From positions 2,170,001 to 2,234,000 of the forward strand of contig NC_007952.1 of assembly GCF_000013645.1 (NCBI RefSeq): 64,000 nt of DNA, given 5' to 3'. The stretch comes from Paraburkholderia xenovorans LB400. GTDB lineage: Bacteria > Pseudomonadota > Gammaproteobacteria > Burkholderiales > Burkholderiaceae. The position numbers were made by a program, and so were the translations under genes. Under the pieces are notes generated by a model. The model was not told the origin of the DNA. It saw only the letters and a list, made by a program, of their open reading frames with translations, and did no database searches. The first letter of the stretch is position 1. Each line of letters opens with the position of its first letter. This document shows, piece after piece, positions 52,047 through 60,341 of this stretch.

Positions 52047-52940
52047 TCAAATGCGGTAGCAACGTTCCGCATTCCGGCAAAACAGCGCCTCTTTCTCGGT
52101 GACGCTCGCTCCATCGACGATCGATGCATACGCATGCCATAAATCCGCGTAAGAGCCGAACAGCCGGTCGACCGGAAAGTTCGAGGCGAACATCGCGCGC
52201 TCGACGCCGAACGTATCGATCGTTTCGAGCACGTACGGCCGCAGGCTTTCAACGGTCCACCGATGATCGAACATCGCAAGGCCGCTGATCTTCACGGCGA
52301 CATTGCGGCAACCGGCGAGCAGGCGCATGCCGTCGCGCCATGCGCGATAACCGGCCACGCTGCTGCGATCCACGAACATGCCCGCATGGTTGATCACGAA
52401 CTGCGTGTCGCCATGCGAGCGCGCCAACGCCGCCGCTTCTTCCATCTGTGACGGATACAGTTGCAGATCGAACGACATGTCGTAACGGCGCAGCAACGCA
52501 AAGTGCTCGCGCCATTGCGGCTCGCGCATGAAATGACGGCCGACGTAATCGAACAGTCTGTTCTCGTGCACGTTCAGAATCTGCCGGACGCCACGCGTAT
52601 TGGCGAACGACGCATGGGCTTCGAGCACGGCCGGTGCATTCGGCGCGGACAGATCCACCGCGGCGACAATCGCGTTCGGCAGGCCGCGCGATTCCTTGCG
52701 ATCCGCAATGGATTGCAGCCAGCGCGTTTCTTCCACGGGATCAGCGGGATCGTGATTCGCTTCGACGTGCACCAGTTTCAGCACCTCGATGTCGCCCGCC
52801 TCACCCAGCAGATCGTCGAGCAGGTAGTCGTGCTTCAGATCGCGCGCGTCGCCCACGAACGACACGCCGGGGTTTTCGAGCCACGGATAGCGATGCGTTT
52901 TCAGGTCCCACAAATGGATATGCGAATCGACCACCTGCAT
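52047..52940 (-). CDS. Amidohydrolase-family lactonase, probable L-rhamnono-gamma-lactonase
   Basis: A 297-residue TIM-barrel hydrolase of the amidohydrolase_2 family. MQVVDSHIHLWDLKTHRYPW carries the HxH motif; EANHDPADPVEETRWLQSIA and MFASNFPVDRLFGSY, with the C-terminal aspartate region, match lactonases of the fucose/rhamnose/galactose group. Between RhaM and the rhamnose importer it most likely opens L-rhamnono-1,4-lactone. GGAG lies before the ATG at 52940; a GTG three codons earlier is less likely. Confidence 0.83.
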   Translation of the reverse strand: MQVVDSHIHLWDLKTHRYPWLENPGVSFVGDARDLKHDYLLDDLLGEAGDIEVLKLVHVEANHDPADPVEETRWLQSIADRKESRGLPNAIVAAVDLSAPNAPAVLEAHASFANTRGVRQILNVHENRLFDYVGRHFMREPQWREHFALLRRYDMSFDLQLYPSQMEEAAALARSHGDTQFVINHAGMFVDRSSVAGYRAWRDGMRLLAGCRNVAVKISGLAMFDHRWTVESLRPYVLETIDTFGVERAMFASNFPVDRLFGSYADLWHAYASIVDGASVTEKEALFCRNAERCYRI

Positions 52941-52980
52941 GCGGCACACTCCGTCCGGTGAAGATCGTTTCGAAGTCAGC

Positions 52981-53304
52981 TCAGCTCAGCGAATTCAGAT
53001 GAAAGACCGGTTCGAGCGGCTGCTGAAGCGGCGTGTGATCCGCTGCCGTCTGCATGATGTCGGCCATGTAATCCCACCATTTGCGCATCACGTCGAGTTG
53101 CGGCAACTCGTTCATGGTGTGATGGTTATGGCGCGTCAGCATGGCGAATAGATGGTGCGAGTCCGGGTCGAAGAAAATCCGGTAATCGCGCACGCCGGCG
53201 TTGTGCAATGCATCAACCAGTTCGGGCCAGATTTGCGCGTGACGTCGTTCGTATTCCTCGCGCATGCCGGGGTTGAGCACCATCCGGAAAGCGATTGTTT
53301 CCAT
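52981..53304 (-). CDS. rhaM: L-rhamnose mutarotase
   Basis: A 107-residue RhaM: METIAFRMVLNPGMREEYER, HAQIWPELVDALHNAGVRDY, FDPDSHHLFAMLTR and MADIMQTA. It interconverts alpha and beta anomers of L-rhamnose, feeding the pyranose-specific dehydrogenase. It is first gene of the importer operon and starts about 48 bases downstream of a sigma-70 promoter whose -35 overlaps a LysR-type inverted repeat. Confidence 0.93.
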   Translation of the reverse strand: METIAFRMVLNPGMREEYERRHAQIWPELVDALHNAGVRDYRIFFDPDSHHLFAMLTRHNHHTMNELPQLDVMRKWWDYMADIMQTAADHTPLQQPLEPVFHLNSLS

Positions 53305-53358
53305 TGCGGCCTGTCTCCCGTCGTATCGGGCGCTTTCTGGGAGAAGCGTCTGATGCGA

Positions 53359-53387
53359 CTATAATTCCTGCGTCGATAGCATCTCAA
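53359..53387 (-). promoter_or_regulatory. Sigma-70 promoter of the rhaM-lactonase-importer operon
   Basis: On the minus strand TTGAGA and TTATAG are separated by 17 bases. The -35 box shares bases with the CAATCC-N7-GGATTG inverted repeat, the usual geometry for LysR activation. Confidence 0.55.
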
Positions 53388-53403
53388 TCCGTTGTTGGGA
53401 TTG
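53385..53403. promoter_or_regulatory. LysR-type operator CAATCC-N7-GGATTG
   Basis: A perfect 6-bp inverted repeat with spacer GTTGTTG in the 130-base gap between rhaM and the divergent LysR gene. It starts 50 bases before the LysR ATG and could serve both activation of rhaM and autoregulation. Confidence 0.6.
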
Positions 53404-53434
53404 GGCGATCCACAAACCGAATCGCACCCGCCCC

Positions 53435-54436
53435 ATGAGCCAACACTCAGCAACTGTCGCACTGGTCAATCGGCTCAAGTTCAAACACCTCGCGCTGCTC
53501 GTCGCGCTCGACGACGCCCGCAATCTCCATCAGGCCGCCGAGGCCGTCAACGTGGCCCAGCCAAGCGCGAGCCGCATGCTCGGCGATATCGAGGAGGCGT
53601 TCGGCTTCCTGCTGTTCGAGCGCAACGCGCGCGGTATGACGCCCACGCCGCTCGGCGTCGTCACGCTGGCCTACGCGCGGCGCGCGCTGGCCGAACTGAC
53701 CCGTTTCGCCGAAGACCTCGAAGTCAAGCGACGCGGCGGTCATGGGCAACTGACGGTCGGCGCGATCATGGGCGCCGCGCCCGATCTGCTGGCTATGGCA
53801 GTCGCCGCGCTGAAAACCGAAAGCCCGCTGCTGAATGTGCGCATTCTGGGCGAAACGAGCGATCAGGTCGTGCAATTGCTGCATCGCCGCGAAGTCGATC
53901 TGGCGCTGGGGCGCCTCACCAGTCCGCTGCAACACAACGATTTCAGTTTCGAGCCGCTCGCACGCGAGACGCTGCTGCTGGTCGTGCGCTCGGTGCATCC
54001 GCTCGCGCAGCGCGCGCGCCTTACCCTGCGTGAGCTGATCGACTGGCCGTGGGTGGCGCAGCCTGTCACCAGTCCGGCGCGTGTGCTTTTCGAAGAGGAA
54101 CTCGCGCGTGCGGGACTGGCCACGCCGGTGAACCTGACCGAATGCGCGTCGATCTTCGCAACGCTGCAACTGCTCGAGAATTACGATGCGGTGGCAATGC
54201 TGCCCGAATCCGTGGTGCGCGATCATTTGCGCGGCAAACTGCTGGTTGCGTTGCCGCTCGAAATCGGCAAGAGCCTGTCGGGCTTCGGCATTCTCACGCG
54301 CAAGGAAGAACCGCTGGCTGAACCGGCGCTGCGCTTCATCGACCTGTTGCGCGGTTTCTCGCACAAGCTCAAGCGCGACGACACGGCCGCCGCCGCATCC
54401 AGTTCGCTGATCGCGGCTTCGGCTCCGGTGAACTGA
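53435..54436 (+). CDS. LysR-family regulator of L-rhamnose utilisation (putative)
   Basis: A 333-residue LysR protein. The N-terminal HTH reads LKFKHLALLVALDDARNLHQ, AAEAVNVAQPSASRMLGDIE, typical of the GbpR/CbbR-like sugar branch; the substrate domain follows from about residue 95. It lies between the importer operon and the catabolic operon, divergent from the former and convergent with the latter (15 bases). Rhamnose pathways are more often controlled by AraC or DeoR types, so this assignment rests on position and the shared operator pattern. Confidence 0.85.
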   Translation: MSQHSATVALVNRLKFKHLALLVALDDARNLHQAAEAVNVAQPSASRMLGDIEEAFGFLLFERNARGMTPTPLGVVTLAYARRALAELTRFAEDLEVKRRGGHGQLTVGAIMGAAPDLLAMAVAALKTESPLLNVRILGETSDQVVQLLHRREVDLALGRLTSPLQHNDFSFEPLARETLLLVVRSVHPLAQRARLTLRELIDWPWVAQPVTSPARVLFEEELARAGLATPVNLTECASIFATLQLLENYDAVAMLPESVVRDHLRGKLLVALPLEIGKSLSGFGILTRKEEPLAEPALRFIDLLRGFSHKLKRDDTAAAASSSLIAASAPVN

Positions 54437-54451
54437 AATCGGCATTGCACG

Positions 54452-55234
54452 TTACTGCAGGTTGACGAAGAGGCCGCCGTCCACCAGCAACGCTGCGCCG
54501 GTCACATAGCGCGCGCGGTCGGAGGCGAGGAACGTCACGCAATCGGCGACATCTTCCGGACGGCCCAACCTGCCGAGCGGAATGCGTTTTTCGAAGTAGG
54601 CTTTTTTGGCTTCGTCGGCGAGGTCTTGCGCGTTCAGGTCCGTGGCGATGGTGCCCGGCATGACCGAGTTGCAGCGAATGCCATACGGTCCCAACGCAAC
54701 CGCGCAGGACTGCATCAGCGAATGCACGCCCGCTTTGGTCGGCGTGTAATGCGTCTGCATGCCGCCGCCCACCAGCGCGCTGATCGAACTCGTCGCCACG
54801 ATCGCGCCACCCGTGCCCTGCGCTTTCATCTGTTGCGCGGCGGCTTGCGTCACGTAGAACGCGCCATTCAGATTGACCGCCACTGTCGACTCCAGCACTT
54901 CAGGCGGCATGTCGAGAAAAGCATGGAACGGACAGATGCCCGCATTGCTGGCGAGCACGTCGACTTTGCCGAAGGCTTCCACCGTATGGCGCACCAGTTG
55001 CTGGCCGGTCTCGCGCGCGGCGACGTTGCCTTCGATCGCAATCACGCGCCGCCCCAGCGCCTCGATTTCGCCGACCACTTCGGCGACGGCGGAACGGCGT
55101 CCGTACGATGCGTCGTTATCGCCCCAGTAGTTGATCGCCACGTCCGCGCCTTCGGTTGCGCATGCAACGGCTATCGCGCGGCCAATGCCACGCGAAGCGC
55201 CGGTCACGATCACGACCTTGTCCTTGAGCAGCAC
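54452..55234 (-). CDS. SDR oxidoreductase, probable L-rhamnose 1-dehydrogenase
   Basis: A 260-residue short-chain dehydrogenase. The NAD(P) site is TGASRGIG, the NAG motif is ASNAGIC, and the catalytic set is S in ATSSISA with YTPTKAG (Y-x3-K). The start is GTG at 55234, seven bases after AAGGAGA, giving MLLKDKVVIVTGASRGIG. The sequence resembles NAD(P)-dependent L-rhamnose 1-dehydrogenases, which form L-rhamnono-lactone. Context with RhmD and the lactonase supports this; other sugar dehydrogenase activity is possible. Confidence 0.82.
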   Translation of the reverse strand: MLLKDKVVIVTGASRGIGRAIAVACATEGADVAINYWGDNDASYGRRSAVAEVVGEIEALGRRVIAIEGNVAARETGQQLVRHTVEAFGKVDVLASNAGICPFHAFLDMPPEVLESTVAVNLNGAFYVTQAAAQQMKAQGTGGAIVATSSISALVGGGMQTHYTPTKAGVHSLMQSCAVALGPYGIRCNSVMPGTIATDLNAQDLADEAKKAYFEKRIPLGRLGRPEDVADCVTFLASDRARYVTGAALLVDGGLFVNLQ

Positions 55235-55314
55235 GTCATTCTCCTTTGCTGGTTCGACACTGCGAGGCGCGCGCCCCGGCAGCGCCAGGAGTGCCCGAAC
55301 GGCGCGACGAACGA

Positions 55315-56493
55315 TCAACGCGCATACGGCCGCACCAGTGCGCATTCCGGATTCAGCCTCACACCGAAACCCGGCGCGTCCGGCACCTTCATGCGTCCGT
55401 TCACCGGCACCGGCTCGTCGAGCAGCAGCGGCGTGAACATCGGCACGACCTCGTCGGCCTTGGGCGCCATCATCAGAAACTCGGCGAACGGCGAGTTGTG
55501 CCGCGTCACCACGAAGTGATAGCTATAGACCGATGAACCGTGCGGCACCACCATCACGTTGTGAGCATCGGCAAGCGCGGAAATCTTGATCAATTCGGTA
55601 ATGCCGCCGCACCAGCCGACATCCGGTTGAATCAGATCGCAGCATTGCATCTCCAGCAGCATGCGAAAGCCCCAGCGCGTCGCTTCGTGTTCGCCGGTGG
55701 ACACCATCATGCCGCGCGGCACGTTGCGGCGCAGTTCGGCGTAACCCCAGTAGTCGTCGGGCGGCAAACATTCCTCGATCCATTTCAGGCCGTATTCGTG
55801 CGCCGCTTGCGCGAGCCGCGTGGCATACGGCACATCGAGGCTCATCCAGCAGTCGTACATCAGCCAGAAGTCGTCGCCGACGCGGCTGCGCATCTCCGCG
55901 AGCTTGTCCAGGTTCTGCCTGAGACCGGCGTCGCCTTCGGCCGGACCATGCTGCAACGGCAGCTTGCCGCCGATGAAACCCATCTCCTTCGCTAGATCAG
56001 GCCGCGCGCCGGTAGCGTAGAACACGAGTTCGTCGCGCACCGGACCGCCCAATAGCTGGTACACCGGTTCCTTGCGCACTTTCGCGAGCAGATCCCACAA
56101 CGCGAGATCGACGCCCGAGATCGTATTCAGCACCACACCTTTGCGACCGTAGTACAACGTGGAAAAGTACATCTGATCCCACATTTTCTCGATGTCGGTA
56201 ACGAGCTGCCCTTCGAGAAAACGCGCGAGATGTTTCTCCACGATGAACGCGCCGATCTCGCCGCCTGTGGTCACCGCGAAGCCGACGGTACCGTCGCTTG
56301 CTTCGATCTCCACCACGAGCGTGCCCAATACATTGATACCGAACGACTGGCGGCTCTGCCGATACTCCGGATAACGCGCCATCGGCGTGGAGATGTGATC
56401 GTCGATCCAGTGTCCGCCAGGTTGGTCGTGATAGTCCGCACCGCCGCCGCGGACGATGAAGGCACGCACGTGCCGGATGGTAGGCATGGCCAT
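55315..56493 (-). CDS. rhmD: L-rhamnonate dehydratase
   Basis: A 392-residue enolase-superfamily enzyme that converts L-rhamnonate to 2-keto-3-deoxy-L-rhamnonate. IRHVRAFIVRGGGADYHDQP, YGRKGVVLNTISGVDLALWD, LMYDCWMSLDVPYATRLAQA (metal ligand D), WIEECLPPDDYWGY and VSTGEHEATRWGF with the active-site residues are diagnostic of RhmD. GGAG lies before the ATG. It follows the MFS gene by 36 bases. Confidence 0.94.
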   Translation of the reverse strand: MAMPTIRHVRAFIVRGGGADYHDQPGGHWIDDHISTPMARYPEYRQSRQSFGINVLGTLVVEIEASDGTVGFAVTTGGEIGAFIVEKHLARFLEGQLVTDIEKMWDQMYFSTLYYGRKGVVLNTISGVDLALWDLLAKVRKEPVYQLLGGPVRDELVFYATGARPDLAKEMGFIGGKLPLQHGPAEGDAGLRQNLDKLAEMRSRVGDDFWLMYDCWMSLDVPYATRLAQAAHEYGLKWIEECLPPDDYWGYAELRRNVPRGMMVSTGEHEATRWGFRMLLEMQCCDLIQPDVGWCGGITELIKISALADAHNVMVVPHGSSVYSYHFVVTRHNSPFAEFLMMAPKADEVVPMFTPLLLDEPVPVNGRMKVPDAPGFGVRLNPECALVRPYAR

Positions 56494-56529
56494 GAATGGG
56501 GCTCCGTTATGAGTACGTCGAGCGTGCGC

Positions 56530-57858
56530 CTAGCGGGCGCGATGCAGTAAGGTTTCGAAAGCGGCGGCCGGCTGGGCGGGATCGCGGCGCAATAGCGTAC
56601 CGATCATGAGCGCGGCGAGCAGACTCGACACGCCCAGCACGACCAGTCCCGCCGACGTCGACGAAAACGCGCGTTCCGCCGCGGTGCGCAAGCTCGGCGC
56701 AATGAAGCCGCCGAGTCCGCCGAGCGAATTGATCAACGCAATGCCGCCCGCCGCGGCGGCGCCCGTGAGATAGCGCGTGGGAAAGGTCCAGAAAAGCGGC
56801 TGTGCGGCGATGAAACCGCTCGCTGCACAACACAGCGCGAGCAAGCCGATCGCGGGGCTATGCACGAGTCCCGACACGCCGATACCCAGGCCAGCGACGA
56901 TCAGCAACGCCACCGCCCAGCGCCGATGCCCACCGGTTCGATCCGCGCGGCGCGGCACATACCAGGTCACGGCGAGCGCGCACAACCACGGCAGCGCGGC
57001 GACGAGACCCACACGCAAGCCGACCGTCGTTCCAAGAAAGGCCGCCACCTGCTGCGGCAGATAGAAAATCACGCCGTACACGCTCATCTGGATCAGCAGA
57101 TAGATCGCCGACAGCAGCAGCACACGCCGATCCACCAGTGCTGCCAATATGCGCTGCGGACCGTGCGCGGACGCCGCACGCGCGTCGTCTTCGAGCGCAC
57201 TGCGCAAGCTCGCGCGCTCCTGCGGTTCGAGCCAGTGCGCGTCTTCGGGACGATTGTCGAGATACCAGAATGCCCATACGCCCACCACCGAAGCCAGCGC
57301 GCCTTCCACCAGAAAGAGCCATTGCCAGCCGGCGAGACCCAGCGCGCCGTGCAATTCGAGCAGCGAACCCGACAACGGACTGCCGAAAATAAACGCCAGT
57401 GGCGCACCGAAATAAAACACACCCACCGCGCGCGCTCTGGCCGATTGCGGAAACCAGTGCGTGAGGTAATAGATCACGCCCGGAAAGAAACCCGCCTCGG
57501 CGGCGCCGAGCAGAAACCGCAACGTGTAGAACGCGGTCGGCGTATGCGCGAGGCACATCGCGGCCGAGACGAGCCCCCATGTCACCATGATCCGGCACAT
57601 CCAGGCGCGCGCGCCGACCCGATGCAGCAGCAGATTGCTCGGGACTTCGAACAATGCATAGCCGACGAAAAACACGCCCGCCCCGAAGGCAAATGCCGCG
57701 TTCGACAAACCCGTATCGTGCTGCAAGGCCTTTTGCGCGAAACCGATGTTGGCGCGATCGAGAAACGCCAGCACGTACATGAACAGCAGAAACGGCAGCA
57801 GCCGGCGCATTACCTTGCCGTTGATCGCCTCCAGTGAAACGGGCGCGTGCGGGTCCAT
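56530..57858 (-). CDS. MFS transporter (ACS family), probable rhamnose-pathway sugar or sugar-acid importer
   Basis: A 442-residue 12-helix transporter. LPFLLFMYVLAFLDRANIGF and the LGAAEAGFFPGVIYYLTHWF block identify the anion:cation symporter family that imports hexuronates, tartrate and similar acids. Sitting between the ketodeoxyrhamnonate dehydrogenase and rhmD genes, it may carry L-rhamnonate or rhamnose, in addition to the ABC importer. AAGGAGACGAG precedes the ATG. Confidence 0.87.
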   Translation of the reverse strand: MDPHAPVSLEAINGKVMRRLLPFLLFMYVLAFLDRANIGFAQKALQHDTGLSNAAFAFGAGVFFVGYALFEVPSNLLLHRVGARAWMCRIMVTWGLVSAAMCLAHTPTAFYTLRFLLGAAEAGFFPGVIYYLTHWFPQSARARAVGVFYFGAPLAFIFGSPLSGSLLELHGALGLAGWQWLFLVEGALASVVGVWAFWYLDNRPEDAHWLEPQERASLRSALEDDARAASAHGPQRILAALVDRRVLLLSAIYLLIQMSVYGVIFYLPQQVAAFLGTTVGLRVGLVAALPWLCALAVTWYVPRRADRTGGHRRWAVALLIVAGLGIGVSGLVHSPAIGLLALCCAASGFIAAQPLFWTFPTRYLTGAAAAGGIALINSLGGLGGFIAPSLRTAAERAFSSTSAGLVVLGVSSLLAALMIGTLLRRDPAQPAAAFETLLHRAR

Positions 57859-57954
57859 CTCGTCTCCTTCACAAAGCGCGCGCGGTCGGCGGCTCTGCGT
57901 TTTGCTGTCTTATGTACCGCTAATGACGTCACGCCGGTGTGATCGCGCGGCGGC

Positions 57955-58707
57955 TCAATAGGTCGCGCGCCCGCCGGACAGGTCGAATACCGAACCGGTG
58001 CTGAACGCGCAGTCCTCAGAGGAGAGCCACAAGATCAGCGACGCCGCTTCTTCGGGTAACAGGAAGCGGTTCATGGGAATCTTCGACAGCATGTAGTCGA
58101 TGTGTTGCTGCGACATCGAATCGAAGATCTCGGTTTTGGCCGCGGCGGGTGTGACGGCGTTGACGAGAATGTTCTTCGTCGCGAGTTCTTTACCGAGCGA
58201 TTTGGTCAGGCCGATGAGGCCGGCCTTGGAGGCGCTGTAGTGCGAGGCGTTCGGGTTGCCCTCTTTGCCCGCCACCGAAGCGATATTGACGATCCGGCCA
58301 TAGCCCTGCCTGAGCATTTGCGGCACGACCGCGCGGCAGGTCAGATAGGGGCCGATCAGGTTCACGTCGATCACGCGGCGCCAGATGTCGGGTTCCAGTT
58401 CCCAGGTGGTGCCGTTGCCGCCGGTGATGCCGGCGCAATTGATCAGCACGTCGATCGCGCCGTGATCGGCGACGGTTTGCGCCACGGCCTGCGCGACGGC
58501 GGCTTCCTGTGTCAGTTCGACGGCGACTGCCGTGACTTTGCCGAGCTCGCTCAGCTCACGCTGGCTGCGGGCGAGACGTTCGGCGTCCACGTCCCATAGC
58601 GCGACCGATGCGCCCGAGTTCAACGCCCGCTGCGCGACCGCGTAGCCGATGCCACGCGCGCCGCCGGTAATGGCGACTACGCGCCCCTCCAGATCGATCC
58701 GATTCAT
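57955..58707 (-). CDS. SDR oxidoreductase, probable 2-keto-3-deoxy-L-rhamnonate dehydrogenase
   Basis: A 250-residue short-chain dehydrogenase. TGGARGIG binds NAD, CAGITGGNGTTWELEPDIWR and NIASVAGKEGNPNASHYSAS then KAG hold the catalytic S-Y-K set. It resembles ketodeoxyfuconate/ketodeoxyrhamnonate dehydrogenases of the diketo-hydrolase pathway. CAGGAG precedes the ATG. It is first of the catabolic operon behind a good sigma-70 promoter. The hydrolase that would cleave the 2,4-diketo product is not in the window. Confidence 0.83.
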   Translation of the reverse strand: MNRIDLEGRVVAITGGARGIGYAVAQRALNSGASVALWDVDAERLARSQRELSELGKVTAVAVELTQEAAVAQAVAQTVADHGAIDVLINCAGITGGNGTTWELEPDIWRRVIDVNLIGPYLTCRAVVPQMLRQGYGRIVNIASVAGKEGNPNASHYSASKAGLIGLTKSLGKELATKNILVNAVTPAAAKTEIFDSMSQQHIDYMLSKIPMNRFLLPEEAASLILWLSSEDCAFSTGSVFDLSGGRATY

Positions 58708-58784
58708 CGCTGTGCTCCTGTGGCAGACCTGAGCGGCGTGCCTTTGTGTTGTTGTATCCGGCTGCCTGTGCTGCTGGTTCAGCC

Positions 58785-58813
58785 AATATACGAGCGGTGC
58801 GATGCGCTAACAA
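58785..58813 (-). promoter_or_regulatory. Sigma-70 promoter of the rhamnonate catabolic operon
   Basis: On the minus strand TTGTTA and TATATT are exactly 17 bases apart, with a predicted start about 70 bases before the ketodeoxyrhamnonate dehydrogenase ATG. This is one of the best sigma-70 matches in the window. Confidence 0.6.
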
Positions 58814-58825
58814 TTCGAGTATTGG
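58811..58825. promoter_or_regulatory. CAAT...ATTG repeat over the -35 box
   Basis: CAATTCGAGTATTGG overlaps the -35 hexamer, as CAATCC-N7-GGATTG does in the rhaM promoter. The spacing is shorter, so it is a weaker candidate LysR site. Confidence 0.4.
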
Positions 58826-58907
58826 AGGGGGTGATAACAAAAGTGGATCGAAGGGAGTATCGACAGGGTTTGCTGCCTGCGAAGGTGTCCAGGCCCATCA
58901 CCGCCAT

Positions 58908-59339
58908 TCAGGCCTGCTGCCGACTCAGTTTCGCGCGCTCGAAGAACTCGAACACACTCATGCCGGCGAGCATTGCGGCCACGAATCCCCAGGCCTTGGG
59001 AAAACCGGCGCCCAATGCGACCAGCGCAGGGCCCGGACAAAATCCGGCAAGTCCCCAGCCCACGCCGAATACCGCGCTTCCCAGCACGAGCCGCAGCGTG
59101 ATGTGGGTGCTGGCGGGAAGTTGCATGGGCAACCCCAGCAGGGATTGCTTGCGGCGTTTTGCCAGCAGGAATGCGATAGAGCCGATGGCTATTGCACCAG
59201 CCATAACGAATGCCAGCGACGGATCCCATCGCCCTGCGATGTCCAGAAATCCCAGCACCTTCGCCGGATTGGCCATGCCGGACACCATCAGACCGACGCC
59301 GAACAGCAGCCCGGAAAGTAACGCGGTGAGCAAACTCAT
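58908..59339 (-). CDS. YeeE/YedE family transporter half (DUF6691)
   Basis: A 143-residue membrane protein with four hydrophobic segments. LLFGVGLMVSGMANPAKVLG and FGVGWGLAGFCPGPALVALG carry the conserved cysteine-containing GxCPGP motif. It pairs with the next upstream gene to form the two halves of a YeeE-type channel implicated in thiosulfate or sulfur-compound uptake. The two genes are one base apart. Confidence 0.9.
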   Translation of the reverse strand: MSLLTALLSGLLFGVGLMVSGMANPAKVLGFLDIAGRWDPSLAFVMAGAIAIGSIAFLLAKRRKQSLLGLPMQLPASTHITLRLVLGSAVFGVGWGLAGFCPGPALVALGAGFPKAWGFVAAMLAGMSVFEFFERAKLSRQQA

Positions 59340-59340
59340 C

Positions 59341-59775
59341 TCAGCCTCCCAGCAGATGTCTGGAAATGAACACGGTCAGAAAACCGCTCGCCATGAACGT
59401 TGCGGTTGCAACAACCGAACGGATGGACCCTCGCGAAATGCCGCAAACACCGTGGCCGCTCGTGCAACCGCCCGCGTAACGCGTGCCGATGCCGACCAGA
59501 AAGCCCGCGACGAGTATCTCGCCCCACCCGGCCTGGATATCCGGCGCTATCCGGCTACCCAGCAAGCCTGCCAGCACAGGGGCTCCAATGAGCCCGGCAA
59601 GAAAAGCGACACGCCATTGCGCGTCTTTCTGCGGCGTGCCGACGAGGCCGCCGAGTATGCCGCTGATGCCGGCTATGCGTCCGTTGAACAAAACAAGCGC
59701 GGCAGCCGCGGCCCCGATCAGCAGGCCGCCCGTCAATGACAGGCCGGGCGTGAAACTCGCGAGATCAATCGACAT
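59341..59775 (-). CDS. YeeE/YedE family transporter half
   Basis: A 144-residue membrane protein. VAGFLVGIGTRYAGGCTSGH and GVCGISRGS contain the conserved cysteines of the thiosulfate-binding path, and SLTGGLLIGAAAAALVLFNG forms the first helix. Such split pairs often accompany sulfide-responsive regulators or persulfide dioxygenases, but none is present here. Confidence 0.9.
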   Translation of the reverse strand: MSIDLASFTPGLSLTGGLLIGAAAAALVLFNGRIAGISGILGGLVGTPQKDAQWRVAFLAGLIGAPVLAGLLGSRIAPDIQAGWGEILVAGFLVGIGTRYAGGCTSGHGVCGISRGSIRSVVATATFMASGFLTVFISRHLLGG

Positions 59776-59957
59776 GGCCTCTCCTTATCTTCATTGGGCG
59801 CAGAACTGGTTGTACAGCAAACGCACAGGCTTTCTCCACCGAGGCCTGCACCGGTCCGAACATGCTGCACGTTATTTTTTTGCACTTGCACAAATGCTCC
59901 ATCGAGCCGGATACTAATCCGGCCCGCGTTGTCTCCTCAGCGGGTGCATCAGTCTTC

Positions 59958-59982
59958 GCCCGCCCCCGCGCGGGCTTCTTTT
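59958..59982 (+). terminator. GC stem followed by a T-rich run (terminator or attenuator)
   Basis: GCCCGC and GCGGGC pair around a 6-base loop and are followed by TTCTTTT, a Rho-independent pattern on the plus strand. No plus-strand gene lies upstream within this gap, so it may be a leader attenuator for the gene at 60013. Confidence 0.4.
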
Positions 59983-60012
59983 GAACGATGGATGCAAAAG
60001 TCGGGAGGCGCG

Positions 60013-60222
60013 ATGGAAGTCTGCGATGGATGCTCCGGCATCAACGGCCGGCCTGTCGATGTTCAACGGCAGGAACACCTCACGCTGATCGGTGTGGCGG
60101 AATGCAACGGCACACTCGTCCTCGAACACTATCGCTGCGACAAATGCCGGGCGGTTATCGCCAGACAATTCACGGGCGACTCCGCTGAACGGATCTGGAG
60201 CGTAATCGAAACCGCGCATTGA
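60013..60222 (+). CDS. Small CxxC protein (zinc-ribbon-like)
   Basis: A 69-residue protein with two CxxC pairs, CDGCSG near the start and CDKCRA near residue 47, a spacing suited to a zinc ribbon. I do not recognise the family. GGGAGG lies just upstream of ATG 60013; an ATG seven codons earlier is possible. The stem-loop with T-run sits 30 bases before the start, which hints at attenuation or a small metal- or redox-responsive leader. Confidence 0.6.
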   Translation: MEVCDGCSGINGRPVDVQRQEHLTLIGVAECNGTLVLEHYRCDKCRAVIARQFTGDSAERIWSVIETAH

Positions 60223-60341
60223 GAACCGGCGCAACGGTCCGGACCGGACAAACCTCTGCCGTTATCGGCAATGTCCAGTTCCTCGCGTTCAGCCGGATCC
60301 CCGGCCGCTCACTTCTTCACCCGATCCGCACGACGTCCGCC

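Noticed and set aside
56058..56065. Another GGTRCACC-type operator
   Set aside because: It lies inside the rhmD coding sequence, far from the MarR cluster, and is likely a chance match.
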